Below, in pieces: positions 7,482 to 12,916 of a DNA stretch of 12,916 nt. The position numbers and the translations under genes are program-made. Location of the stretch: assembly GCA_026770615.1 (NCBI GenBank), contig MU631319.1:197475-210390 (forward strand). Reading direction: 5' to 3'. Numbering within the stretch: the first letter of the stretch is position 1; each line of letters starts with the position of its first letter. Below the pieces are notes generated by a model that saw only the letters and a list, made by a program, of their open reading frames with translations, was not told the origin of the DNA and ran no database searches. This DNA is from Pavlovales sp. CCMP2436. Lineage: Eukaryota; Haptophyta; Pavlovophyceae; Pavlovales.

Positions 7482-10400
7482 CTGTTACAAGGCAGACGTA
7501 TCACACAAAAAATGTCAGGGTTACGGGGGAGGGGAGGGGGGGGGTTGGGAGAGACCAGGCTGGAGGTTGTGCTCATCATACCTCGATCTCGGCGGTCTTG
7601 CGCAGCCTCCGCCGGGCAGGCTGTGTGCTCGTCGCCTCGTGCGCTTCTGCGACTGCGTTGGCAAGAGAGAGATGCGGCCAGAAAAAGCGAAGGGAGAGAT
7701 GACACAGCGAACAATCAGAGCGACACTGAGGTGGAGGGGGTTCAGGAAGAGGGCGATGAGCACACAACAACTCACCCGGGCTGATTTCGGTGGAATCATC
7801 CATTACGCGGCGCACCGGCTGCTTGACAGCAGTGCGCGACGGCGGCGAGGCGGCATCCGCACCTGCAGGGGTGACATAGGGGTGTTGCATAGGGGTGTTG
7901 CAAAGGGGTGTTACATAGGGTGTTGCAGATGCATTTGCCGAGGAACCCGTAACAGTTGGCCGCACCGCAGCCGTCGTCGGCTGCGAGCTTGCGCGCGCTG
8001 AGGATCTCGGCGGTGCGCACCAGCCGCCGGCGCCCAGTCGTCGGAACTGGCGCAGAATATCACACAGGGTGGGGCTGGTATCAAATAGATTGGCGACAGG
8101 TGCCACATAAAGCGGGGACGGGTTGACACAGGGCAGCAACATAACAGTTGTTGTTTGTAGCAGTGACGCACCTGGCCGCAGCGAAGAGCCCTCTGGGTCC
8201 GCGACCGTCTTAGCTCTTGGCGTGCCAGCCGACTGGCTGGCGCCAGCACCCGAGCCTGCGCCAGTCTCGCGCCCCGTGTCGTCATAGTCGCCACCGCCGT
8301 GGTCGTAACCAACTTCAGACGGCGGCGGCGTGTAGTAAGGCTGCGGCGACGGTAGCGCGCGCGCGCCGAGCGGCGGCGCGTTGCACTCGTCACGCGCAGC
8401 ACGTCCGTGCGGCTTGGAGAGAGACTTGGACTTGGACGCGGTGCAAATTTTGGAGCTCTGCTTCGCCTTCGCCTCGGGGCTCGGCGCAGTCCCAGGCTCG
8501 GGCTTGACTGCCACATCCCCAGTGCCCGCCTCGAGATCCCCGCCGTTGCCCGGACTCTCTTCCCAATCTCTCCCGGACTCAGTCTCGGAGTGGGGCGCAC
8601 GCGGGCGGGGCGCACGCTTGGCGCCACCGGCGGCGGAGGCGAGCTTGGCCTTACCCCCAAGCGATAAGTGGTCCGTTGCGCCAGCCTCGTACTTGACGTC
8701 CCCAGGGGCAGCGCCAGCGGCCTATATAGTGCGCAGTGCGAGGTACAAGGAGGGCGTAGGGTCAGGGCGCAGGGTGCGGGCTTGTAAGGAAATAGGCTAG
8801 CGTGTAAATTGCAGGTTGCGCGCCCACCTCGCTCCCGTCGAACTTCCCGCCCGGCCTCGCGCCGAGCTCAACGATAGGCTTCCGCGATTTTGCTGGGGTT
8901 GCCCTAGGGTTCGGCTCAGCAGCAGCAATGGGCTTGCTTGGGCCGGCATTCGGCTTGTGCGAGCGCGCAGCCACACAGAGCGCGCTTAGCGGGTTTTCCG
9001 CCGCCTCGAACTTGCCCCCACCGCTCCCGCTTGCGTCTTAGGTTTCGCACGGGGCGGTGACGGATGAAAATAAACTATAATTTAGAAGCCGCCCCTTGCT
9101 TGGCAAGCCAGGATAATAGATGCTTCTAACTCAGTTCTGGGCTTGCCGACAAGAAACTAAATATAAGAAAGGGAGGCCAGTGCCTTATCTCCTGCACTCT
9201 GATAACAGCCGTGAGAGGAGGGCGGTATGGCGCTGCTGCCATTATTATAGAGGGCAGCAACACAGGGCGGCGACAGGGCAGTGACGCAGGGACAGCACAT
9301 AACATAAACAATAGTAACACTAATCACACTAATAATAATATTAATAAAACTAATGATAAACGCACCGACGGCGGCGGCGCGCGCCTCCGCGGCAAAAGAG
9401 CGGAGCGCCGCCGAAGCCAGGCTCGCGGCCACCAGGGGGATGCCGGCCTTGCCGCCACTGCCGAGTGCAAGGGCGAGGCCAATGCGCGAGCCTGTTCGTA
9501 CAGTTGGCAGTCACATAGTTGCAAAGAGGTCGACGGACAACAGATACGGTCTACATAATAATAATAATAATAATAATAATTATTATTGGCTCAGCAGTGT
9601 GCGACAGGAGACTTGCATTCACTCACAGACGAGATCGTGCAGACATAGAGAGAGAGGAGCGGTGAGGCTGATGATACGGGTTATATACATGCATGTGGAG
9701 GCGTTACAAGTGCTTCAAACAACATACCTGGGGCGCATAGCGCGAGGTCGCCTGTCTAGAAGGTACCCGCCCAGCCATCGTATATGTAACAGTTATGAAT
9801 CGCATTTATACATTGCGCCATGCTGTAACTTGAGGAACCAATGTGTAAAGAAAAAAAAACTACCTAGGGCGCTTAGCGCGAGGTCGCCTGTCTCGAGAGC
9901 ACCCGCCCAACCGCAGCGCCTGCTCACGAGGAGAGAGGGCAGCTGCGCAGTGGGGGATGGGAGGGGTGTGCAAGTGGGAGTTGCGAGGGGGGAGTTGCGA
10001 GGGGGGGGAGCATAAGAGTAGGGTCATAGGAACATAGCAGCTGGGCATCAGCATCGCTTGCGCACGAGGAGCGATGAAAGCTGCACAGTGTGCGCTCGCG
10101 CACGCGCGCGCGCGTGTGTGTGTGTGTGTGGGGGGAGGTCAGCGCAGACAGCGGGGTTATATATTTATACATATATAGCTACATCGCCGGGGAGGCGATT
10201 GAGACTTCAGACTGAAAAGATCGTTGTCTCTAGGCGAGCTGTCATAGGACACGTCACTCTAAATCCATTACATATATAAATGATTTGTCACACCGCGAGG
10301 GTAGCACAGTGGGGTAATAGGGGGACGTCAATGTGTCGCTCTCTTATGTTGGAATGGATGGGCATGGATGGGATTGGATGGAGAGATTAGAAGACGAGGG

Positions 10401-12617
10401 AAAGAAGAGGGCGGCAAGCAGTAGGGGGTGTCCCAGCCGAAGGGGGGGGGTACCTAAGCAGTAGGGGGGGGGGGACTCACCTGCACGAAGCGAGCGAGGA
10501 GCGCCCCATCGTCGTCCGCCGCGCCCACCGCCCCGCCGCCGCCGCCACCCTCGCTCCCGTCAGTGAGACCACTGTCGACGAGCAGCGCGTACGGGGCCGC
10601 TTGCTTGCTCGCCGCGCCGTAAGCCACCGCCGCCCCTGCTACGCTTAAGGTGGCCACGCGCAGCTTCGACGCGTCAGCGGCGCAGAGCGTAGACGCCAGC
10701 GCCGTCCTGCCGCCCACCGAGTTCACGGTGCTCTTGATGGCGCTCACAAGGCCGAGGCGGCCGGCGCGCGCGGCGCAAGAAGCACAGCCGCATCTGAGTC
10801 GCATAGGTCAGCCAGCGAGCAAACAGTCAATTGAGGAATTCAGTAAGTTAGTCAGTCATACAGTCAGTCAGTCAGTCAGTCAGTCAGTCAGTAAAACAAA
10901 GCAACTCACGTCGGAGGCTGTGCTTTGAGCAATCTTACTAGCCAGCCGAATGCGCGACGCCCAGGGCGCGTGTCATGCTCCGAGGGAGCGGGCATCTGTT
11001 AGTTAGTTATAGGGTTAGTTATTGGTAAAGGATTAGTTACAGGCTTGGTCATGCTCCGAGGGAGCGGGCATCTGTTCGTTAGTTATAGGATTGGTAATAT
11101 GGTTTATGGGGGTGAGAGTAGACATAGCGTCATACTCCGAGGTAGCGGAAATCTGATACTTAAAGGGTTAGTTGTAGGGTGGAGGCACAAAGGGGCGTGA
11201 GAGACATCGTTTCATGTGTGGAATCACGGAAATGGAGAGGGGCGGTAGATCGTGAGGGGTGGTAGATCAGCACCATCGAGCAGGAAGAGGAGTAGATGCT
11301 GCCCGCAGGGTTTCACAACTTCCTGGAACTTAAAATCACTTCCCAGGAATTCCTGGAAAACCTTCCCGGAAGCAAGTAAATCTACCCGTCAATTCCCAGG
11401 AATTCCCGGGAATTCCCGGGAATTCTCATTTCTGGAACCTAAATGTGTGAAACCCTTACTGCCCGTGTACCTGTAGTAACTCAGATTTATCATCACGATA
11501 CAATTAAAGGATATGATCCCTTCAACCCCAGTAGGTGCCTATTATAAATGCGAACATCACGGGTAATAACAGTTACCCGCGGGTGGCAGATGAGCACCAT
11601 CGGGATATTATCGATTAGTTATTGGATGTGGTGGTGGGGGGGGGTAAGAGTAGACAGTGAGGTCAGCCGGGGGGGGGGTTAGAATGAGGGGACAACTGGG
11701 GGTAGATACAAATTCAGTGTCAAATTATATTGAGAGCGATAGCGTTGCCATTAGCTTTTTAGCTTTCGCGCGGCTTTTGGCCGCTGTGTCCGGATCACTT
11801 AATCCGGAGAGGAATGTAGTCTTACACAAGGTAATTCTTATTTATTGTGACATAGCGTCGATTTGCAAGTACCTGCGGGTGGTAGATGAGCACCATCGAG
11901 CGAGCTGCGCGTGTGAGCCCGACGTTCAACAGCCTGTGACCGTGCGCGTGCGCAACGGTTGAGTACCCCTGCAGTATTATGATGATCATGATTTTATCAG
12001 AACAGGAAAAAGCACAAAACGAGTTAGCAGAATGGCGGGGCTAGTGTGTACATTTATTTGTGTACGTACATACGTACGTACGTACGTACACACACACACA
12101 TACATATATATACATATATAAATAGTGACCTTGCGTGTGCGCAACGGTTGAGTACCCCTGCATTTTAGGTTTTAGTTTTTCAGTGAGTGAGGCGCAAGTG
12201 AGCGGTTAACTTGGGGCGACTGTCTCGACAGCAAATAAAAATCACCTTGTGCAAGATTACTCGTGCAAGATTACTCATTCCTGTCCGGTACGATCAGATC
12301 CGGACTGAAGGCTCAAAGCCGCGCGAAGCCGAGCCAAAACGGCTCTCAAGGCATTCGCACACTGAATTAGGACATATTAGCTGCTCGCACACCTGTCGCC
12401 TCAAGTTCCCGCCTCCACTAATAGGAGTAACAACAACAACAACAACAACAACTAATATATATATATATATATAGGCGGTAGGGGGGGGGGGCAGATGCAT
12501 ACCTGTCGCCTCGAGTTGCCTCCTCCATTGCCCCCTCCGTACCCACCGCCATAGCCCCCGCCAGCAGCAGCCGCAGCGGCATTTGCAGCCGACTTCGCCG
12601 CGGCCGCCGCGTTACGC
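6768..12617 (-). CDS. multi-exon gene: SF1-helicase-like C-terminal part with acidic tail (5' end outside window)
   Basis: Twelve minus-strand exons join into one frame of 841 residues plus stop: 12617-12503, 11968-11873, 10995-10910, 10793-10481, 9942-9864, 9491-9366, 9036-8828, 8721-8172, 8046-7966, 7862-7776, 7652-7582 and 7481-6768. All 11 introns are GT-AG (GTATGC, GTACTT, GTGAGT, GTGAGT, GTAGTT, GTGCGT, GTGGGC, GTGCGT, GTGCGG, GTGAGT, GTATGA), and all junction phases agree (0,0,2,0,1,1,0,1,1,1,0). Exon lengths fit exactly, which is hard to get by chance across 11 junctions. Residues 48-68 read HRLLNVGLTRAARSMVLIYH, resembling motif VI of SF1 helicases, the arginine-finger motif of UvrD/Srs2-like and UPF1/Dna2-like enzymes. 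The motor core must lie in exons beyond the right edge. The ~770 residues after it are low-complexity, probably a regulatory or protein-binding tail in the nucleus. An alternative is that exon 3's ATG (10993-10995) starts a separate 771-aa protein. The splice model has no transcript support. Confidence 0.6.
7582..7652 (-). CDS. exon 11: second RRRL-TAEI box
   Basis: This exon is 71 nt. The acceptor is CCAACGCAG after CTCTCTCTTG, a good pyrimidine tract, and the donor is GAG|GTATGA. It encodes AEAHEATSTQPARRRLRKTA followed by EIE, ending in phase 0. Confidence 0.55.
7776..7862 (-). CDS. exon 10: short exon
   Basis: This exon is 87 nt with acceptor CCCTGCAG|GT and donor CCGG|GTGAGT, phase 1 at both ends. 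It encodes ADAASPPSRTAVKQPVRRVM and then DDSTEISP. The other two frames of this segment contain stops, which supports the chosen phase. Confidence 0.55.
7865..7928. repeat. 12-13-bp tandem repeat in intron 9
   Basis: Five units of AGGGGTGTTGCAT and variants fill most of the 103-nt intron between exons 9 and 10. On the coding strand they read ATGCAACACCCCT and end at the acceptor CCTGCAG, so the repeat supplies the pyrimidine-rich tract. Confidence 0.85.
7966..8046 (-). CDS. exon 9: RRRL-TAEI box
   Basis: This exon is 81 nt with acceptor CGCCAG|TT and donor TGCG|GTGCGG, phase 1 at both ends. It encodes PTTGRRRLVRTAEILSARKL and then AADDGC. The RRRLxxTAEI block returns in exon 11 (PARRRLRKTAEIE), so the two exons may be related or form a repeated binding motif. 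Confidence 0.5.
8172..8721 (-). CDS. exon 8: long low-complexity exon
   Basis: This exon is 550 nt (183 codons plus one base). The acceptor is CACTATATAG, whose TAG closes the frame upstream, and the donor is CCAG|GTGCGT. It encodes Lys/Ala/Ser-rich disordered protein with acidic (SETESGRDWEESPGNGGDLE), Ser/Lys (SKSKSLSKPHGR) and Tyr/Gly/Asp (YDHGGGDYDD) patches. The frame stays open through the next intron, so an unspliced reading looks like a longer ORF, but it then uses exon 9 in the wrong frame. Confidence 0.6.
8828..9036 (-). CDS. exon 7: basic, Pro/Ala-rich segment
   Basis: This exon is 209 nt with acceptor CCTAAG|AC and donor GAG|GTGGGC. An in-frame TAA overlaps the acceptor, so the open frame starts exactly at the splice site. 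It contains two similar short blocks, GGGKFEAAE near the start and GGKFDGSE at the end, flanking a disordered basic stretch (PNPRATPAKSRKP). Confidence 0.6.
9366..9491 (-). CDS. exon 6: Ala/Gly/Leu-rich helical segment
   Basis: This exon is 126 nt with acceptor GAACAG|GC and donor GTCG|GTGCGT, phase 1 at both ends. It encodes SRIGLALALGSGGKAGIPLV and then AASLASAALRSFAAEARAAA. The composition is mildly hydrophobic, but the small residues and charged end make a membrane segment unlikely. Confidence 0.55.
9556..9587. repeat. (AAT)n microsatellite in intron 5
   Basis: An ATA/AAT trinucleotide run turns into TTATTATT at its right end, so it is partly self-complementary. On the coding strand it lies just upstream of exon 6. 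Confidence 0.85.
9728..9755 (-). other. 28-nt micro-exon candidate, echo of exon 5 end
   Basis: The minus-strand block from 9775 to 9721 copies the end and donor of exon 5 (about 46 of 53 bases). A C-to-T change creates CTTCTAG|, a usable acceptor exactly in phase 0, leaving 28 nt that encode TGDLALCAP and end in phase 1 before GTATGT, a better donor than exon 5's own. Either copy fits between exons 4 and 6, but both together shift the frame. Confidence 0.45.
9864..9942 (-). CDS. exon 5: 26-codon exon, member of a duplicated pair
   Basis: This exon is 79 nt. The acceptor is ACTGCGCAG after a long pyrimidine stretch (CCCATCCCCC) and the donor is CTAG|GTAGTT. It encodes LPSLLVSRRCGWAGALETGD and then LALSAL, ending in phase 1. 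Its 3' half and donor are duplicated 136 bases downstream. Confidence 0.5.
10050..10080 (-). other. echo of exon 5 start in upstream intron
   Basis: On the minus strand CACTGTGCAG|CTTTCATC and then CTCCTCGTGCGCAAGCG resembles the start of exon 5 (CACTGCGCAG|CTGCCCTC, CTCCTCGTGAGCAGGCG). It lies about 140 bases further upstream in the 538-nt intron, next to a (CG)n(TG)n tract at about 10100-10131. It is more diverged than the other echoes. Confidence 0.5.
10481..10793 (-). CDS. exon 4: Ala/Ser-rich helix and Gly/Asp-rich linker
   Basis: This exon is 313 nt (one base plus 104 codons). The acceptor is ACTCAG|A and the donor is CAG|GTGAGT, a consensus match. It begins with CGCASCAARAGRLG, continues as a regular helix-like stretch (SAIKSTVNSVGG, ASKLRVATLSVAGAAVAYGA), then six Gly and ADDDGALLARFVQ. 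No domain recognised. Confidence 0.55.
10852..10893. repeat. (CAGT)n microsatellite in intron 3
   Basis: A tetranucleotide CAGT array of roughly ten units fills part of the 116-nt intron between exons 3 and 4. On the coding strand it reads (ACTG)n. Confidence 0.9.
10910..10995 (-). CDS. exon 3: basic segment, possible alternative start
   Basis: This exon is 86 nt: 28 codons plus two bases. The preceding acceptor lies in a CTAAC-rich tract (ACTAACTAACAG|ATG), with several branch-point-like CTAAC boxes within 40 bases, and the donor is GAC|GTGAGT. It encodes MPAPSEHDTRPGRRAFGWLV and then RLLKAQPP. The exon begins with ATG, so a separate transcript could start translation here. Confidence 0.5.
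11050..11089 (-). other. echo of exon 3 start, first copy
   Basis: On the minus strand AACAG|ATGCCCGCTCCCTCG is repeated 76 bases upstream of the same sequence at the start of exon 3, with about 38 of 40 bases identical. The copy's frame runs into TAA after 12 codons. A third, weaker copy is at 11131-11155 (ATTTCCGCTACCTCGGAGTA). Confidence 0.75.
11255..11281 (-). other. echo of exon 2 end, second copy
   Basis: On the minus strand TCGATGGTGCTGATCTACCA repeats the end of exon 2 a second time, about 320 bases further on. The donor is lost (CCCTCACG instead of CCGCAGGT). It lies next to the MITE-like insertion in the 877-nt intron. Confidence 0.6.
11306..11458. mobile_element. MITE-like insertion in intron
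   Basis: A 153-bp block has 11-bp inverted ends, AGGGTTTCACA at 11307-11317 and TGTGAAACCCT at 11446-11456, and is flanked by the direct repeat CTGCCCG (11299-11305 and 11459-11465). The flanks extend to 8 bases with one mismatch. The first base reads CAGGG, as in many hAT-type ends, but the right end is one or two bases longer than a perfect mirror. The interior is full of GGAATTCC-type palindromes and a 10-bp AATTCCCGGG array (about 11396-11425). It is non-coding and would need a transposase in trans. Confidence 0.6.
11573..11604 (-). other. echo of exon 2 end, first copy
   Basis: On the minus strand CGATGGTGCTCATCTGCCAC continues to CCGCGG|GTAACT, repeating the last ~25 nt and donor region of exon 2 (MVLIYHPQ becomes MVLICHPR). 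It lies about 300 bases into the downstream intron. No acceptor with matching phase was found just before it. Confidence 0.65.
11873..11968 (-). CDS. exon 2: SF1 helicase motif VI
   Basis: This exon has 32 codons in phase 0 at both ends, with acceptor ACTGCAG and donor CCGCAG|GTACTT. It encodes RLLNVGLTRAARSMVLIY, the block in which SF1 helicases place the conserved TRA arginine. 'RLL.VGLTRA' resembles UvrD-type enzymes and 'LNV.LTRA' resembles UPF1/Dna2-type enzymes, so the subfamily is open. Diverged copies of both exon edges flank it in the introns. Confidence 0.5.
12125..12157 (-). other. echo of exon 2 start in upstream intron
   Basis: On the minus strand ATGCAG|GGGTACTCAACC and the bases after it repeat the acceptor and first ~33 nt of exon 2. 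About 36 of 38 positions match across the junction. After the copied part the sequence passes into (TA)/(CATA) simple repeats, so the copy lacks the helicase motif and is probably not a full exon. Confidence 0.7.
12393..12417 (-). other. 25-nt micro-exon candidate, echo of exon 1 end
   Basis: On the minus strand ATTAG| is followed by 25 nt encoding GGGNLRRQ, then CAG|GTGTGC. It copies the last ~24 nt and donor of exon 1 (GGGNSRRQ, GTATGC). The acceptor side is a (TTG)n-derived pyrimidine tract. Like exon 1 it starts with one base of a split codon and ends in phase 0, so it could replace exon 1 but not follow it in frame. Confidence 0.4.
12430..12473. repeat. (CAA)n followed by (TA)n microsatellites
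   Basis: A (CAA) run at 12430-12452 joins a (TA) run at about 12454-12473, both in the intron after exon 1. On the coding strand the (TTG)n part supplies the tract in front of the micro-exon candidate at 12393-12417. Confidence 0.9.
12503..12617 (-). CDS. exon 1 in window: Ala/Gly/Tyr-rich segment
   Basis: This exon is 115 nt: one base completing a codon, then 38 codons. The acceptor is GTTACAG after a pyrimidine-rich stretch and the donor is CAG|GTATGC. It encodes an Ala run followed by GGGYGGGYGGGNGGGNSRRQ, a flexible linker probably inserted before helicase motif VI. A shorter copy of its 3' end lies in the following intron at 12393-12417. Confidence 0.55.
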
Positions 12618-12916
12618 CTGTAACGGCCGGGTTTGGAGGGGACGCGCAGGGCGGGTTCAGAGGAGGGCGCGCAGGGTGGGTTTGTCCGGGTTCGGAGGGG
12701 ACGCAAAGGGCGGCTTCAGAGGACAAATTGAGAGTGGGGGTGAGTATGAGGGTTACGAAAAGGATTAGGGTTGGGGTTGGGAAGTAAGCTCAGATAATTA
12801 GCAGCCACGGCCACCGTGTTGGGTACGGGGGCAACGCGCAGGGCGGGTTTAGCTGGGCTCAGGTGGGACGTGCAGGGCGGGTTCACAGTGTGTGTGTGTG
12901 TGTGTGTGTGGGGGGG
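12618..12916. other. intronic 26-bp repeat copies and (GT)n tract
   Basis: No exon was found here. A unit like GGGACGCGCAGGGCGGGTTC followed by AGAGG recurs in diverged form near 12638, 12664, 12697, 12828 and 12863, and (GT)n ends the window from about 12888. On the coding strand the unit is pyrimidine-rich and one copy precedes the exon 1 acceptor. A short telomere-like GGATTAGGGTTGGGGTTGGG at about 12762 is isolated. Confidence 0.6.

Noticed and set aside
7865..7928. Regularly spaced short repeats as a CRISPR array.
   Set aside because: Units are 12-13 bp, directly adjacent with no spacers, and lie in an intron.
7576..8514. A single 312-codon minus-strand gene.
   Set aside because: It starts at GTG, reads through two strong GT-AG introns and takes exon 9 in a frame lacking the RRRLxxTAEI box. 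The spliced model explains the region better.
9249..9310. Intron 6 block GGGCAGCAACACAGGGCGGC with partial likeness to 8107-8170 in intron 8, as another exon echo.
   Set aside because: Similarity is limited to short CAGGGCAGCAAC and GTTGT-type motifs and does not cover an exon edge, so it may be low-complexity convergence.
10296..10325. GGGTAGCACAGTGGGGTAAT resembles the 5' part (box A) of a tRNA or tRNA-derived SINE.
   Set aside because: No box B (GGTTCGA-type) follows at the expected distance and no cloverleaf can be drawn. It lies inside a predicted intron.
12755..12782. GGATTAGGGTTGGGGTTGGG as telomeric sequence.
   Set aside because: Only two or three irregular units occur and gene sequence continues on the left; it fits intronic G-rich repeats.

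Overview
The window looks like nuclear DNA of a GC-rich eukaryotic microbe, most likely an alga or other protist; I cannot place it more finely. The reasons are GT-AG introns with GTGAGT/GTGCGT-type donors and matched reading phases, many simple-sequence repeats, a decayed LINE-type retrotransposon piece, a MITE-like insertion and proteins with long low-complexity tails. I see no rRNA, tRNA, CRISPR array or bacterial operon.

Left part (1-3300): an 18-bp tandem repeat, then a minus-strand remnant of a non-LTR retrotransposon (about 923-2384). It keeps the CCHC zinc finger that follows the reverse transcriptase in such elements, plus a basic/proline-rich tail carrying an internal ~292-bp duplication. 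Beyond its truncated 5' side lie a perfect 34-bp palindrome (2461-2494), a 55-bp dispersed repeat and a C-rich ~43-bp minisatellite, followed by a 97-codon open frame without ATG. Middle (3300-6770): a stretch with no convincing gene, a frame-broken coiled-coil ORF (4547-4878, plus) that meets tail-to-tail an intact 189-aa coiled-coil ORF (4861-5430, minus), and, diverging from the latter, a 275-aa HNH-nuclease-like ORF (5804-6631, plus). The end of the HNH ORF runs into an inverted copy of the 55-bp repeat.

Right part (6768-12617): one large minus-strand gene, reconstructed here from at least 12 exons. Every one of its 11 introns is GT-AG and every exon junction keeps the frame, giving 841 residues in the window; the 5' end lies beyond the right edge. 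Exon 2 holds a sequence that reads as motif VI of an SF1 helicase (RLLNVGLTRA...). The rest is Ala/Ser/Pro-rich and ends in an acidic tail with two GSLxDFI motifs, so this is probably the C-terminal end of a large helicase-like nuclear protein.

The most unusual signal is in this gene's long introns. Four of the five introns longer than 300 nt carry diverged copies of a neighbouring exon edge together with its splice site: copies of exon 5' ends lie in the upstream intron, copies of exon 3' ends in the downstream intron. I found none in the 100-125-nt introns. Two of these copies form complete micro-exons of the same phase class as their parent, as expected for mutually exclusive exons. The longest intron also holds a 153-bp MITE-like insertion with 11-bp inverted ends and 7-bp flanking direct repeats.
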